Source of the DNA: Pseudoxanthomonas sp. PXM03 | GTDB taxonomy: Bacteria; Pseudomonadota; Gammaproteobacteria; Xanthomonadales; Xanthomonadaceae | NCBI RefSeq assembly: GCF_014852005.1 | Contig: NZ_JACVAU010000001.1 | Span: 518,001-582,000, forward strand | Reading direction: 5' to 3' | Length of the DNA stretch: 64,000 nucleotides | In this document: piece after piece, positions 1 to 9,913 of the stretch | Layout: each line of letters opens with the position of its first letter | How positions within the stretch are numbered: the stretch's first letter is position 1 | The notes under the pieces: model-generated | Told to the model about the DNA's origin: nothing | The model's database searches: none | The model's input: the letters and a program-made list of their open reading frames with translations, nothing else | Position numbers and translations under genes: made by a program

Positions 1-332
1 CTGTTGTTGCGGAAGATGTCGGCGATCTCGCTGCTGACGATGGCGCGCAGGCCGAGATCGGTGAGGGCCCACGGCGCATGCTCGCGCGAGGAGCCGCAGC
101 CGAAGTTCCGCCCGGCCAGCAGGATCTGCCTGCCGGCGTTCTCCGCCTGGTTGAACGGGAACGCCGGGTTCGGCGAACCATCGGCCTGCCAGCGCCAGTC
201 GTTGAAGGCGTTCTTGCCCAGGCCTGCACGTTCCGTCGTGGACAGGAAGCGTGCCGGGATGATCTGGTCGGTATCGATGTTGGTCTGCGCCAACACCACG
301 CTCTTGGAGCGCAGTTCGCGGAAGCCGGGCAT
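1..332 (-). CDS. leuD: 3-isopropylmalate dehydratase small subunit (partial)
   Basis: Small subunit of isopropylmalate isomerase, which with LeuC converts 2-isopropylmalate to 3-isopropylmalate in leucine synthesis in the cytoplasm. The visible N-terminal 110 residues open with [20 protein letters not shown] and carry the family blocks [10 protein letters not shown] (about 21-30) and [17 protein letters not shown] (about 74-90). The C-terminal half lies beyond the window edge. Its ATG overlaps the leuC stop (TGATG) and an AGGAGG sits inside the end of leuC at a good distance, so the two subunits are translationally coupled. It is the last visible gene of the ilvC-to-leuD unit; leuB is expected next but not seen. 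Confidence 0.95.
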   Translation of the reverse strand, partial: MPGFRELRSKSVVLAQTNIDTDQIIPARFLSTTERAGLGKNAFNDWRWQADGSPNPAFPFNQAENAGRQILLAGRNFGCGSSREHAPWALTDLGLRAIVSSEIADIFRNN

Positions 333-1753
333 CACGCCACCTCCTTGTGTGCGGCGAACAGGTCGCGTGGATCGCTGACGTGTCCGTTCACTGCCGCCCA
401 TGCGGCCGTCAGCGGCGACGCCAACAGCGTGCGCGCGCCGGGCCCCTGGCGGCCCTCAAAATTGCGGTTGCTGGTGCTGACGGCCAATTGGCCCGGCGCC
501 ACGAGGTCGCCGTTCATCGCGATGCACATCGAACAGCCGGGCTCCCGCCATTCGGCACCGGCAGCACGCACGATGACATCGATGCCCTCGGCCTCGGCCT
601 CGCGCTTGACGATCTCCGAGCCCGGCACGACCAGCATGCGCACGCCCGCGGCGACCTGGCGGCCGCGCAGTACCTGCGCCACTTCGCGCATGTCGCGCAG
701 GCGGCCGTTCGTGCACGAACCGACGAACACCACGTCCACCGGCGTGCCTTCCAGACGCTGGCCGGCGCTCAGGTGCATGTAGTCCAGCCCCTTCTGCGCG
801 GCCGCATCGGCGGGCGCGGGAATCGGTGCGTCCACCGCAATCGCGGTGCCGGGGTGCGTGCCCCAGGTCAGGGTCGGGCGGATATCGGCGGCCTCGATGC
901 GTACCTCGGCATCGAACGCGGCGCCGTCCTCGCTGCGCAACGTCTTCCAATAGGTGACCGCCGCATCGAAGGCTTCGCCCTTCGGCCCGCGCGGCGTGCG
1001 CGCCACCCAGTCGAACGTGGTCTGGTCGGGAGCCACCATGCCCGCGCGCGCGCCGGCTTCGATCGACATGTTGCACAGGGTCATGCGCTGCTCCATGTCC
1101 AGTGCCTCGATCGCGCTGCCGCGGAACTCGATCACATGGCCGGTGCCGCCATTGACGCCGATCACGCCGATCACGTGCAGCACGATGTCCTTGGCGCCCA
1201 CGCCCGGTGCCAGCGCACCGTCCACGGTGATCGCCATGGTCTTCGGCTTGCGCTGCAGCAGGCACTGCGTGGCCAGCACATGGCCCACTTCACTGGTGCC
1301 GATGCCGAAGGCCAGCGCGCCGAACGCGCCATGCGTGCTGGTGTGGCTGTCGCCGCAGACGATGGTCATGCCGGGCAGGGTGAAGCCCTGTTCGGGCGCG
1401 ATGACGTGGACGATGCCACGGTTCGGCGACGCCATGTCGAACAGCTCGATACCGTGCTGCGCGCAGTTGCGTGCCAGTGTGTCCACCTGCGTTTCGGCGG
1501 CCTGCGTGTAGTAAGGCAGCTTCCCGTCCGGGCCGGCCGGCAGGGTCGGCGTGGAGTGGTCCATCGTCGCCTTGGTGCGGTCCGGGCGGCGCGGCGACAG
1601 GCCACGCGCCGCGAGCTCGGTGAAAGCCTGCGGCGAGGTGACTTCGTGAATCAGGTGCAGGTCGATGTACAGCACGGCGGGCGCCGCGTCGGTCTCGGGG
1701 ACGACGACGTGGGCGTCCCACAGTTTGTCGAACAGGGTGCGTGGCGCGGTCAT
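332..1753 (-). CDS. leuC: 3-isopropylmalate dehydratase large subunit
   Basis: Large, [4Fe-4S]-bearing subunit of isopropylmalate isomerase (leucine pathway, cytoplasm). The 473-residue protein starts [17 protein letters not shown]. The aconitase-family cluster cysteines fall at C347 (GSCTNGR) and C407 and C410 (CSMC), the spacing known for E. coli Leu[17 protein letters not shown] (131-146) is another family block. The open frame extends about 100 codons upstream through a REP-type repeat, but that extension has no homology and the ATG at 1753 gives the usual family length. It is separated from leuA by 176 bases containing the repeat and overlaps leuD by one base. Confidence 0.96.
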   Translation of the reverse strand: MTAPRTLFDKLWDAHVVVPETDAAPAVLYIDLHLIHEVTSPQAFTELAARGLSPRRPDRTKATMDHSTPTLPAGPDGKLPYYTQAAETQVDTLARNCAQHGIELFDMASPNRGIVHVIAPEQGFTLPGMTIVCGDSHTSTHGAFGALAFGIGTSEVGHVLATQCLLQRKPKTMAITVDGALAPGVGAKDIVLHVIGVIGVNGGTGHVIEFRGSAIEALDMEQRMTLCNMSIEAGARAGMVAPDQTTFDWVARTPRGPKGEAFDAAVTYWKTLRSEDGAAFDAEVRIEAADIRPTLTWGTHPGTAIAVDAPIPAPADAAAQKGLDYMHLSAGQRLEGTPVDVVFVGSCTNGRLRDMREVAQVLRGRQVAAGVRMLVVPGSEIVKREAEAEGIDVIVRAAGAEWREPGCSMCIAMNGDLVAPGQLAVSTSNRNFEGRQGPGARTLLASPLTAAWAAVNGHVSDPRDLFAAHKEVA

Positions 1754-1815
1754 GCAGAGGTTCCCGTCATGCTTTTCATGGTGTGTCGAACAAGGCGATC
1801 CAACCCGTTTCCCGT

Positions 1816-1918
1816 CGTCATCCCGGCGGAAGCCGGGATCCATGTTGCCGTTGCTGTTGTCCGACTCGCCGAGCAAGAACCAACAGCGCACTGGATTCCG
1901 GCATTCGCCGGAATGACG
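1816..1918. repeat. REP-type inverted repeat pair between leuA and leuC
   Basis: Two 28-base arms, 1816-1843 and 1891-1918, are imperfect inverted copies of each other (23 of 28 positions match) around a 47-base spacer. Each arm is itself a small palindrome built on CCCGGC..GCCGGG or TCCGGC..GCCGGA. This looks like a widespread bacterial repetitive extragenic palindrome in paired form. It sits inside an operon, so it may act as an mRNA-stabilising or folding element between leuA and leuC rather than a transcription end; no U-tract follows it on the minus strand. Confidence 0.8.
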
Positions 1919-1929
1919 GTGGGAGGTTC

Positions 1930-3483
1930 CTAGGCGGCCGCTGCTTCCTGCTTCTCGATGCGGCGCTGGCGCAGCAACCGGTTGGCCACGTCCAGCCAAG
2001 CCAGCGCGCTGGCTTCGATGATGTCCTTGCTGGTGCCGGTACCCTCGTACTCTTCGCCATTGCAACGCACCGACAGGCTGGCCTCACCCCGCGCATCGGC
2101 ACCGATGCCGACGCTGTGCACCTGGTAGCTCTCCAACTGCAGCTGCACGCCGGTAGCGGCGGCCAGCGCGCTGAACAGCGCATCGACCGGTCCGTTGCCC
2201 TGCGCGGTTTCGGATACGCGGTTGCCATCCGGATCCGACAGTTCGACCAGCGCGTTGGCGCGGCTTCCGACATCGCTGATCGTCATCGAGGCCAACCGGT
2301 AGCCGTCGCTGACGGCGGCATCCTGCATCAGCGCCTGCAGGTCGACATCGCCGACCACGCGCTGCTTCTCGCACAGCGCCTTGAACTGTTCGAATACCAG
2401 CTTCAGTTCGTCTTCCTCCAGCCAGTAGCCCAGTGCGCGCAGGCGCTGCTCGACGGCAGCGCGGCCGCTGTGACGGCCCAGCACCATCTGCGACGACGGC
2501 CAGCCCACGTCCTGCGGCTGCATGATCTCGTAGGTGCCGCGATGGCGCAGCATGCCGTGCTGGTGGATGCCGGATTCGTGCGCGAACGCGTTGGCGCCGA
2601 CGATGGCCTTGTTGCGCTGGACCGGCATGCCGACCAGGCGCGACAGCAGCTGCGACGTCGGCACGATGCGCCGCGTGTCGATGCGCGTGTCCAGGTTGTA
2701 GAAGGCATTGCGCACCTTCAGCGCCATCACAAGTTCCTCGATCGCACAGTTGCCCGCGCGTTCGCCGATGCCGTTGATCGAGCCTTCCACCTGACGCGCG
2801 CCGCCCTCGATGGCGGCCAGCGAGTTGGCTACGGCCAGGCCGAGGTCGTTGTGGCAGTGGGTACTGAAGATCACCCTGTCGGCGCCGGGTACGTTGGCGA
2901 TCGCGCGCTCGAACATGCCGCGGATCTCTTCCGGCGTGGTGAAGCCCACCGTGTCGGGCAGATTGATGGTGGTGGCACCAGCGGCGATGGCGGCGGCGAT
3001 GGCCTCGTGCAGGAAATCCTGCTCGGTGCGGGTGGCGTCTTCGGCCGAGAATTCGATCTCGTCGACGTGGCCGCGGGCGAGGCTGACGTGCTTGCGGATC
3101 GATTCCAGCACCTGTTCGCGGGTCATGCGCAGCTTGTGTTCGCGATGCAGGGGGCTGGTGGACAGGAACAGGTGCAGGCGTGGTTTCGCCGAGGCCGAGA
3201 GCGTGCGCAGCGAGGTTTCGATGTCGGCGGGCAGGCAGCGCGACAGCACCGCCAGCGTGGTCTCGCGCAGTTCGCGCGCGATCAGCGCATGCGCCTCGCG
3301 GTCGGACTGGGAACTGGCGGGGAAGCCGGTTTCGATGGCATCCACGCCCAGATCGGCGAGGCCGCGGGCCATCACCACCTTCTGCTGCGGCGTCATGCTG
3401 CATCCGGGCGACTGTTCGCCGTCACGCAGCGTGGTGTCGAAAATGCGGATCTGCGCGGAGGGGGACGTGGTTGGCGTATTCAC
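1930..3483 (-). CDS. leuA: 2-isopropylmalate synthase
   Basis: Condenses acetyl-CoA with 2-oxoisovalerate, the first committed step of leucine synthesis. The 517-residue length fits the family. The N-terminal HMGL-like TIM barrel opens with [16 protein letters not shown] and includes the metal-binding region [16 protein letters not shown]; the C-terminal part ([17 protein letters not shown] onward) is the LeuA dimer domain that carries leucine feedback control. I chose the GTG at 3483 because it overlaps the ilvA stop as GTGA and gives the N-terminus [18 protein letters not shown]; the longer open frame upstream overlaps ilvA. Expression would fall under the attenuator ahead of ilvC. Confidence 0.95.
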   Translation of the reverse strand: MNTPTTSPSAQIRIFDTTLRDGEQSPGCSMTPQQKVVMARGLADLGVDAIETGFPASSQSDREAHALIARELRETTLAVLSRCLPADIETSLRTLSASAKPRLHLFLSTSPLHREHKLRMTREQVLESIRKHVSLARGHVDEIEFSAEDATRTEQDFLHEAIAAAIAAGATTINLPDTVGFTTPEEIRGMFERAIANVPGADRVIFSTHCHNDLGLAVANSLAAIEGGARQVEGSINGIGERAGNCAIEELVMALKVRNAFYNLDTRIDTRRIVPTSQLLSRLVGMPVQRNKAIVGANAFAHESGIHQHGMLRHRGTYEIMQPQDVGWPSSQMVLGRHSGRAAVEQRLRALGYWLEEDELKLVFEQFKALCEKQRVVGDVDLQALMQDAAVSDGYRLASMTISDVGSRANALVELSDPDGNRVSETAQGNGPVDALFSALAAATGVQLQLESYQVHSVGIGADARGEASLSVRCNGEEYEGTGTSKDIIEASALAWLDVANRLLRQRRIEKQEAAAA

Positions 3484-4616
3484 CAGATGGTTTCCTCGTG
3501 TACTTCTGTTTCCAGGGCGGCGGCCGGAATGCGGCGCACGCCGGTTTTGGCGGGAGATTTCGGGGTGGCCGCGCGCGCGGTGGCGCGGCCTTCGGCAAGC
3601 GCAGGCTCGCCCTCCACGGTGCGGCGGCGCGGCTTGCGCGGCGGCCGTGGGCGCACGTCGGACAGTAACTGGGCCAGCACGGTGGCGTCGATATTGCCGC
3701 CGGACACGACAGCGCACTTGCGCCTGCCCGCTACGCGTCGGCCCGCGGCCAGCGCCAGCGCGCCGGCGCCCTCGGCGATCAGGTTCTCTTCCAGCGCCAA
3801 CCGCACCAGCGTTTCGCGCAGCTCGGCTTCGCGCACGATGACCACGTCATCCAGCAGCTGCGTGCACAGGCGGCGGGTGATGAAGCCTGGCACCTTCACG
3901 CGCACGCCGTCGGCCAGCGACGCGACGGGATCGACGGGCGACACATCGCCCTTCATGGCGCGGATCATCGAATCCACGCCTTCGACCTGGGCGCCGACCA
4001 CGCGGACGCCCTGCGACTTCAGCGCGAGCGCGACGCCGGAGGCCAGGCCACCGCCGCCGATCGGCACGATCACCACGTCCGGTGCGTACGGTGCGATCTC
4101 GATGCCCACCGTGCCCTGGCCCGCGATCACGTCGGGATCGTCGAACGCGGACAGGAAGCGGTAGCCGTTCTGCTCGGCCAGGTCACGGGCGAAGGCGAAG
4201 GCCTCGTCGTAGCTGTTGCCGTGCTGGCGCACGGTGGCGCCCCAGTGGGCGACGCCGGCGATCTTGGTCGCCGGTGCCCCGTGCGGCATCACTGTGATGG
4301 CCTGCACGCCCAGGCGGTAGGCCGCCCACGCCAAGCCTTGCGCGTGATTGCCGGCGGAGGCGGCGATCACCGGGCGGTGGTCGCCCCGCTCGCGCGCCGC
4401 CAACAGGGCATTCAAGGCGCCGCGTACTTTGTAGGAACCGGTGCGTTGCAGGTTCTCCAGCTTCAGCATCACGCCGAAGCGCTCGGCGTGGTGCAGCGGC
4501 GTGGGCGGCAGGTACCGCCGCAGTCGCGCCTGCGCCGCCAGCACGTCGGCCACGGTGACGACGACGTCGCCTACGTCCGGTTCGTTGCTGGCGGAGGCGC
4601 GGCCGGCATCAGGCAT
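3480..4616 (-). CDS. ilvA: threonine dehydratase, short form without ACT-like domain
   Basis: PLP enzyme that deaminates threonine to 2-oxobutyrate, the entry to isoleucine synthesis. The catalytic lysine is K63 in [16 protein letters not shown] (87-94) and the phosphate-binding loop GGGG (187-190) are present. At 378 residues it lacks the two ACT-like regulatory domains of E. coli IlvA (514 residues). In their place is a C-terminal tail of about 55 residues (from 323) rich in Arg, Pro and Ala. Related xanthomonad genes in this operon are often named tdcB. Its place between ilvM and leuA argues for a biosynthetic role. Its stop overlaps the leuA start; a 72-base gap precedes it. Confidence 0.9.
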   Translation of the reverse strand: MPDAGRASASNEPDVGDVVVTVADVLAAQARLRRYLPPTPLHHAERFGVMLKLENLQRTGSYKVRGALNALLAARERGDHRPVIAASAGNHAQGLAWAAYRLGVQAITVMPHGAPATKIAGVAHWGATVRQHGNSYDEAFAFARDLAEQNGYRFLSAFDDPDVIAGQGTVGIEIAPYAPDVVIVPIGGGGLASGVALALKSQGVRVVGAQVEGVDSMIRAMKGDVSPVDPVASLADGVRVKVPGFITRRLCTQLLDDVVIVREAELRETLVRLALEENLIAEGAGALALAAGRRVAGRRKCAVVSGGNIDATVLAQLLSDVRPRPPRKPRRRTVEGEPALAEGRATARAATPKSPAKTGVRRIPAAALETEVHEETIW

Positions 4617-4688
4617 CGCGGCACGTGTGCGGCTGATGTTGAAGAAGACGCCTCCGGACCACTACTTCCGCGTTGGCGGGTGTGGCGT

Positions 4689-4961
4689 TCATGCGGCGCG
4701 ATCCTGGTGGCGACGATCCCTGCTCAGTTCCTGCACGGCACTGAAGGACAATTCCTCGACATCGTAGATCTTCAGCAGTTGCTGGCGCAGGGTCTCCGGC
4801 GCGCGGGTACTGTCGATCACCAGCGCCAGTGCCCAATAGCCTTCGCCGTCGTGGGTGGCATGCACCGCATGCGGCGGAAAGCCACGGCGCTCGATCATGC
4901 CCAGGACGCGCAGCAAGGCGCCCTCGGCAGGTTTGAGCTTGAGTTCAAGCCGGTAACGCAT
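4689..4961 (-). CDS. ilvM: acetolactate synthase small (regulatory) subunit, ACT domain
   Basis: Small subunit that pairs with IlvG to form acetohydroxyacid synthase II. The 90-residue protein [20 protein letters not shown]... is essentially one ACT domain (beta-alpha-beta-beta-alpha-beta), with GMIERRGFPPHAVHA as the first helix and turn. I start at the ATG at 4961, which overlaps the end of ilvG by 17 bases; the longer frame upstream lies inside ilvG and encodes an arginine- and proline-rich shadow. The overlap suggests coupled translation of the two subunits. Confidence 0.9.
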   Translation of the reverse strand: MRYRLELKLKPAEGALLRVLGMIERRGFPPHAVHATHDGEGYWALALVIDSTRAPETLRQQLLKIYDVEELSFSAVQELSRDRRHQDRAA

Positions 4962-6693
4962 TCTTCTTCTCCGGGCCGTCGGCCGTGACGGCAGGCTCGG
5001 CGGATTGTTTGGCGGGATTGGCATCCAGCATCGAGCTGTTGGCGTGGTTCGGCGGCACCAGCGGCCAGACGTTGGCCTTGATGTCGATGGTGACGTGCAG
5101 CAACGCGGGTCCGGGCTGGGCCAGCAGGTCGGTCAGGCCGTCCTCGACTTCGTCGCGCAGGCTGATGTGGCGTGCCGGGATGCCGAACACGCGCGCCAAG
5201 GCGGCGAAATCCGGGTTGTCGGACAGGTCGATCTCGCTGTAGCGCTCGGCGAAGAACAGCTCCTGCCATTGCCGCACCATGCCCAATGCACTGTTGTCGA
5301 TCAGCACGATCTTCACCGGCAGCTTGCAGCGGGCGATGGTCGCCAGCTCCTGCACGTTCATCATGAAGCCGCCGTCGCCATTGACCAGGATCACGGTGCG
5401 GTCGGGACAGGCGAACTGCGCGCCCATCGCCGCCGGCAGGCCGAAGCCCATCGTGCCCAGTGCGCCGCTGGTCAGATGGTTGCGCGGATGGGTGAACCCG
5501 CAATGCTGCGCCACCCACATCTGGTGCTGCCCCACGTCGCACGCGATGATCGCGTCCGCCGGCGCCACTTCGCTCAGCCGCTTCAACAGGCCGGGCGCAT
5601 AGATGTCGGTGCCCGGCGCGTCGTAGCGGAAGCCGAAACGCTCGCGGTTGCCCGCGCAGCGTTTGCGCCATTCGTCGCACGTGCTGCGTGCCGCCGTCAG
5701 CGTCTTCAGACTGGTAGCCACGTCGCCGGGAACGGCGATGTCGGCCGTGCGCAGCTTGCCGATCTCGTAAGCGTCGGCGTCCACGTGCAGCACGCGGGCG
5801 AACGGAGCGAACTCGGCCAGCTTGCCAGTGGCGCGGTCGTCGAAGCGCGCGCCGACCACGATCAGCAGGTCGCACTCCTGCACCGCCATGTTGGCGGCGC
5901 GCGTGCCGTGCATGCCCAGCATGCCCAGGTAATGCGGATGGCCGGCGGGCAGGGCGCCCAGGCCGCGCAGGGTCAGCACGGTGGGGATCTTCGTCGCATC
6001 GACGAACTGGCGGAATACGTCCACCGCATCGGCAATGCCGATGCCGCCGCCGCCGTAGATGACCGGCTTTTCAGCGCTGGCGATCGCGGCCAGGGCTTCG
6101 GCCAGCTTCGCGTCCTCGGGAGCCGGCAGTGGATCGACGCTGGCCGGCACATGGTCGGGCAGGTGCGATGCATCGGACATCTGCACGTCCTTGGGCAGGT
6201 CGATCAGGACCGGGCCCGGACGCCCTTCGCGCGCGATGCGGAAGGCTTCGCGCACCATCTCCGGCAGGTCGTCCACGCGCCGGGCGATGAAGCTGTGCTT
6301 CACGATCGGCAGCGTCAGTCCGAACACGTCCAGTTCCTGGAACGCATCGGTGCCCATCAGCGTGGTGGCGACCTGGCCGGTCAGGCACACCATCGGCACC
6401 GAATCCAGCATCGCATCGGCGATGCCGGTGACCAGGTTGGATGCACCGGGGCCGGAGGTGGCCACGCACACGCCCACCTTGCCGCTGGCGCGGGCGTACC
6501 CGTTCGCGGCCAGCGCCGCGCCCTGCTCGTGGCGCACCAGGATGTGCTTGAGGTTGGAATCCACCAGCGCGTCGTAGAACGGCATGATGGTGCCGCCGGG
6601 ATAGCCGAACAGCGTATCCACGCCCTCGGCTTCCAGGGCGTGGGCCAGCCAGCGGGCGCCATTGCGTGGGGCAGTGGCCGCGGCGGCGTTCAT
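4945..6693 (-). CDS. ilvG: acetolactate synthase large (catalytic) subunit
   Basis: Thiamine-diphosphate enzyme that makes acetolactate or acetohydroxybutyrate for valine, leucine and isoleucine. The 582-residue protein has the three TPP-enzyme domains: the N-terminal pyrimidine domain with catalytic glutamate E56 ([17 protein letters not shown]), a central FAD-binding-type domain, and a C-terminal domain with the [14 protein letters not shown]...NNSALG-like TPP motif (GDG followed about 28 residues on by DNSALG). Its ATG overlaps the ilvC stop as ATGA and its end overlaps ilvM. The continuous frame means there is no frameshift of the kind known in E. coli K-12 ilvG. Confidence 0.95.
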   Translation of the reverse strand: MNAAAATAPRNGARWLAHALEAEGVDTLFGYPGGTIMPFYDALVDSNLKHILVRHEQGAALAANGYARASGKVGVCVATSGPGASNLVTGIADAMLDSVPMVCLTGQVATTLMGTDAFQELDVFGLTLPIVKHSFIARRVDDLPEMVREAFRIAREGRPGPVLIDLPKDVQMSDASHLPDHVPASVDPLPAPEDAKLAEALAAIASAEKPVIYGGGGIGIADAVDVFRQFVDATKIPTVLTLRGLGALPAGHPHYLGMLGMHGTRAANMAVQECDLLIVVGARFDDRATGKLAEFAPFARVLHVDADAYEIGKLRTADIAVPGDVATSLKTLTAARSTCDEWRKRCAGNRERFGFRYDAPGTDIYAPGLLKRLSEVAPADAIIACDVGQHQMWVAQHCGFTHPRNHLTSGALGTMGFGLPAAMGAQFACPDRTVILVNGDGGFMMNVQELATIARCKLPVKIVLIDNSALGMVRQWQELFFAERYSEIDLSDNPDFAALARVFGIPARHISLRDEVEDGLTDLLAQPGPALLHVTIDIKANVWPLVPPNHANSSMLDANPAKQSAEPAVTADGPEKKNALPA

Positions 6694-7697
6694 GCGGCGG
6701 CCTGCTCGTCTGTATCGGGTTGCGAGGCGTTGGCCTGCAGCCACACCATCTTCGCGCGCAGTTCCTTGCCGACCTTCTCGATCGGGTGGTCCTTGTCCGC
6801 CTGCTGGAACTTCTTGTAGTTCGGCAGGCCCGCGTCGTACTCGGCCTGCCAGTTGCGGGTGAAGGTGCCGTTCTGGATGTCGGTCAGCACGTCCTTCATG
6901 CGCGCCTTGACCGAGGCGTCGATGACGCGCGGGCCGCTGACGAAATCGCCGTACTGCGCGGTCTCGGAGATGAACTCCAGCATGCGGGTGATGCCGCCTT
7001 CGTAGAAGAGGTCGACGATCAGCTTCAGCTCGTGCAGTACTTCGTAATAGGCGATCTCCGGCTGGTAGCCGGCTTCCACCAGCGTCTCGAAGCCGGCCTG
7101 CACCAGCGACGAGGCGCCGCCGCACAGCACGGCCTGCTCGCCGAACAGGTCGGTCTCGGTCTCTTCCTTGAAGGTGGTCTTGATGATGTTGGCGCGCGCA
7201 CCGCCCAGGCCGCCTGCGTAGGCCAGCGCGAACTGCTCGGCCTTGCCGCTCTTGTCCTGGTGCACGGCGTAGATGCACGGCACGCCACGGCCGATCTCGT
7301 ACTCGCGGCGCACCAGCGCACCCGGGCCCTTCGGCGCGACCAGTACCACGTCCAGGTCGGCGCGCGGTTCGATCATGCCGAAGTGGACATTCAGGCCGTG
7401 CGCGAACAGCAGCACGGCGCCTTGCTTCATGTTCGGCGCCAGCACGTCGGCGTAAAGCTTCTTCTGCACCATGTCCGGGGTCAGCACGGCGACCAGGTCG
7501 GCGTCCTTCACCGCGTCGGCCGGCGCCTTCACCACGAAGCCATCGGCCTCCGCCTTCGCTTCGGTCGGGCCGCCCGGGCGCAGGCCGACGACGACGTCGA
7601 AGCCGGAATCGCGAAGGTTCAGCGCATGTGCGCGGCCCTGGCTGCCGTAGCCGACGACGGCGATCTTGGGATGCGGGAGAGCGTTGGCGGTGGTCAT
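6690..7697 (-). CDS. ilvC: ketol-acid reductoisomerase, class I
   Basis: Isomerises and reduces acetolactate with NADPH in the valine/isoleucine pathway. The 335-residue length marks the short class I form. The Rossmann motif [17 protein letters not shown] lies at about 16-32 and the cofactor-specificity loop reads GLRPGG. The KARI C-terminal knotted domain follows, with EQAVLCGG and [18 protein letters not shown] place the start at the ATG at 7697 ([15 protein letters not shown]) with an AGGA upstream; the 20-codon extension runs into the attenuator hairpin. First structural gene of the operon, controlled by the leader at 7741-7888. Confidence 0.96.
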   Translation of the reverse strand: MTTANALPHPKIAVVGYGSQGRAHALNLRDSGFDVVVGLRPGGPTEAKAEADGFVVKAPADAVKDADLVAVLTPDMVQKKLYADVLAPNMKQGAVLLFAHGLNVHFGMIEPRADLDVVLVAPKGPGALVRREYEIGRGVPCIYAVHQDKSGKAEQFALAYAGGLGGARANIIKTTFKEETETDLFGEQAVLCGGASSLVQAGFETLVEAGYQPEIAYYEVLHELKLIVDLFYEGGITRMLEFISETAQYGDFVSGPRVIDASVKARMKDVLTDIQNGTFTRNWQAEYDAGLPNYKKFQQADKDHPIEKVGKELRAKMVWLQANASQPDTDEQAAA

Positions 7698-7740
7698 GGA
7701 GCTGGATTCCTGGAGGTTGAGGTGAAGGGAAAGGCTCTTA

Positions 7741-7771
7741 AACAAAAAACCCCGCACTTCTCAGTGCGGGG
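7741..7771 (-). terminator. ilv operon transcription attenuator
   Basis: On the minus strand a 9-bp perfect stem (CCCCGCACT / AGTGCGGGG, loop GAGA) is followed at once by TTTTTTGTT, a textbook intrinsic terminator. It lies between the leader peptide and ilvC, 44 bases before the ilvC start, where a simple gene-end terminator would make no sense. The upstream sequence TGCGGG (minus strand, 7820-7815), just past the leader's regulatory codons, can pair with CCCGCA of the terminator's first arm, giving a possible antiterminator. This is the arrangement of classical amino-acid attenuation. Confidence 0.9.
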
Positions 7772-7798
7772 TTTTGCGAATCTGGCGTTGCTTGTTGC

Positions 7799-7888
7799 TT
7801 ACGCGCCGGTCCGTCCCGCAGTTGTGGGCGAGGTAATAAGGACGAGTACGAGGACGGAGGCCGCAGCGGGTGCGGTCGGGTCGGTCAT
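7799..7888 (-). CDS. ilvL: ilv operon leader peptide
   Basis: A 29-codon reading frame, MTDPTAPAAA then SVLVLVLIT then SPTTAGRTGA and TAA. Seven successive codons (GTC CTC GTA CTC GTC CTT ATT) call for Val, Leu or Ile, exactly the end products of the downstream operon. It ends 28 bases before the attenuator hairpin. E. coli ilvL has the same design with different residues. Scarcity of charged Val-, Leu- or Ile-tRNA should stall the ribosome here and let the downstream RNA form the antiterminator. An in-frame upstream ATG at 7912 would add eight codons; the internal ATG is preferred because of its distance from the probable promoter. Confidence 0.9.
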   Translation of the reverse strand: MTDPTAPAAASVLVLVLITSPTTAGRTGA

Positions 7889-7910
7889 CGTGGGCGTGTG
7901 GCGTTGCAAC

Positions 7911-7948
7911 ATGCGGCAAGGGAAACATGCCGCTCCGAAGCGTGTCAA
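7911..7948 (-). promoter_or_regulatory. candidate promoter for the ilv leader transcript
   Basis: A perfect TTGACA -35 box is read on the minus strand at 7948-7943. The sequence 17 bases further on (TTTCCC, with CATGTT nearby) is only a poor -10 match. The position would start transcription some 20 to 30 bases ahead of the leader ATG at 7888, as expected for a short attenuated leader. The -35 is seen; promoter activity is inferred. Confidence 0.45.
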
Positions 7949-8064
7949 GCAGTTTTCCCGCCTTTGCGACGATCGGATGATTTCACTCGATATGGTTGCA
8001 ACTGAAACCGTGGAAACGCAGCAGAATCAGGGCTTCCCACGTCATCGCCGCACTGCTGGTTTTC

Positions 8065-9906
8065 ATGCCCGAGTACCGCTCCAAGACCTCCACCCACGGC
8101 CGCAACATGGCCGGTGCCCGTGCGCTGTGGCGCGCCACCGGCATGAAGGACGCCGACTTCCACAAGCCCATCATCGCGGTCGCCAATTCCTTCACCCAGT
8201 TCGTCCCGGGTCACGTGCACCTCAAGGACCTCGGCCAGCTGGTGGCGCGCGAGATCGAGCGGGTCGGCGGCGTGGCGAAGGAGTTCGACACCATCGCCGT
8301 CGACGACGGCATCGCGATGGGCCACGACGGCATGCTGTATTCATTGCCCAGCCGCGAAGTCATTGCCGACTCGGTCGAGTACATGGTCAACGCGCATTGC
8401 GCCGATGCGCTGGTGTGCATCTCCAACTGCGACAAGATCACGCCGGGCATGCTGATGGCGGCGTTGCGGCTCAACATCCCCACCGTATTCGTGTCGGGTG
8501 GGCCGATGGAAGCCGGCAAGACCAAGCTGGCCGATCACAAGCTGGACCTGGTCGACGCGATGGTGATGGCGGCGGACCCCAACGTGTCCGACGAAGAAGT
8601 CGCGGCCGTGGAGCGCAGCGCCTGCCCGACCTGCGGCTCGTGCAGCGGCATGTTCACCGCGAACTCGATGAACTGCCTGACCGAAGCGCTGGGCCTGTCG
8701 CTGCCGGGCAACGGCACCGTGGTCGCGACCCATGCCGATCGCGAAAAGCTGTTCAAGCGTGCCGGCGTGGTGGCGGTGGAACTGTGCCACCGCTGGTACG
8801 GCGGTGAAGACGAAACGGCGCTCCCGCGCGGCATCGCGACGTTCAAGGCCTTCGAGAACGCGATGACGTTGGACATCGCGATGGGCGGTTCCACCAACAC
8901 CATCCTGCACCTGCTCGCGGCGGCGCAGGAAGGGGAGGTGCCGTTCGACATGCGCGACATCGACCGCCTGTCGCGACGCGTGCCGCAGTTGTGCAAGGTG
9001 GCGCCGAACACGCAGAAGTACCACATCGAGGACGTGCACCGCGCCGGCGGCATCATGGCGATCCTCGGCGAGCTGGCGCGCGGCGGCCTGCTGCACACGG
9101 AGGTCGCCACCGTGCATGCGAAGACACTGGGCGAGGCGATCGCGAAGTGGGATGTCGCGACCAATGATGACGACGCCGTGACCACCTTCTACAAGGCCGG
9201 GCCGGCGGGCATCCCGACGCAGGTCGCCTTCAGCCAGGACACCCGTTGGCCGTCGCTGGACACCGATCGCGCGGAAGGCTGCATCCGCAGCGTTGAGCAC
9301 GCGTTCTCGCAAGAAGGTGGATTGGCGGTGCTGTACGGCAACATCGCGGTGGATGGCTGCGTGGTGAAGACAGCGGGCGTGGACGAATCGATCCACGTGT
9401 TCGAAGGGACGGCGCGGGTGTTCGAGAGCCAGGATGCGGCGGTGGCCGGCATCCTCGGCGATGAGGTGAAGTCCGGCGACGTCGTCGTGATCCGCTATGA
9501 AGGCCCCAAGGGCGGGCCTGGCATGCAGGAAATGCTGTACCCGACCAGCTACCTGAAATCGAAAGGACTCGGGAAGCAGTGCGCGCTGCTGACCGACGGG
9601 CGTTTCTCCGGCGGCACCTCCGGCCTGTCGATCGGCCATGCGTCGCCGGAAGCGGCGGCCGGCGGGACCATCGGTCTGGTGCGCGACGGCGACCGCATCC
9701 GCATCGACATTCCGCAGCGCTCGATCGCGCTGCTCGTCGCGGACGACGAATTGGCGTTGCGGCGCGCGGCGCAGGATGCGCGCGGATGGAAGCCCGCGTT
9801 GCCGCGCACGCGCAAGGTGACCACCGCGCTGAAGGCCTATGCCTTGCTGGCGACCAGTGCCGACAAGGGTGCGGTGCGCGACAAGGCGCTGCTGGATGCG
9901 TTCTGA
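8065..9906 (+). CDS. ilvD: dihydroxy-acid dehydratase
   Basis: Iron-sulfur dehydratase that makes the 2-oxo acids for valine and isoleucine. The 613-residue length matches E. coli IlvD (616). Cluster-region cysteines are visible at C122 (NCDKITPG) and in [15 protein letters not shown] (187-201). The ATG at 8065 ([20 protein letters not shown]) is the conserved family start; the 23 codons before it are an unsupported extension. The gene is divergent from the ilvC operon, so it escapes the attenuator but shares the 170-base region between them. An orphan binding-protein gene follows after 7 bases. Confidence 0.96.
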   Translation: MPEYRSKTSTHGRNMAGARALWRATGMKDADFHKPIIAVANSFTQFVPGHVHLKDLGQLVAREIERVGGVAKEFDTIAVDDGIAMGHDGMLYSLPSREVIADSVEYMVNAHCADALVCISNCDKITPGMLMAALRLNIPTVFVSGGPMEAGKTKLADHKLDLVDAMVMAADPNVSDEEVAAVERSACPTCGSCSGMFTANSMNCLTEALGLSLPGNGTVVATHADREKLFKRAGVVAVELCHRWYGGEDETALPRGIATFKAFENAMTLDIAMGGSTNTILHLLAAAQEGEVPFDMRDIDRLSRRVPQLCKVAPNTQKYHIEDVHRAGGIMAILGELARGGLLHTEVATVHAKTLGEAIAKWDVATNDDDAVTTFYKAGPAGIPTQVAFSQDTRWPSLDTDRAEGCIRSVEHAFSQEGGLAVLYGNIAVDGCVVKTAGVDESIHVFEGTARVFESQDAAVAGILGDEVKSGDVVVIRYEGPKGGPGMQEMLYPTSYLKSKGLGKQCALLTDGRFSGGTSGLSIGHASPEAAAGGTIGLVRDGDRIRIDIPQRSIALLVADDELALRRAAQDARGWKPALPRTRKVTTALKAYALLATSADKGAVRDKALLDAF

Positions 9907-9913
9907 TACACCG

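Noticed and set aside
347-4164. long plus-strand frames across leuC and leuA
   Set aside because: They oppose genes with full family motifs; part of the reading comes from the REP repeat, which gives a familiar false peptide.
4609-4836. short frame between ilvM and ilvA
   Set aside because: It overlaps ilvM in another frame; arginine-rich, no motif.
4945-6693. ilvG frameshift as in E. coli K-12
   Set aside because: The frame is uninterrupted from the N-terminus to the C-terminal TPP motif.
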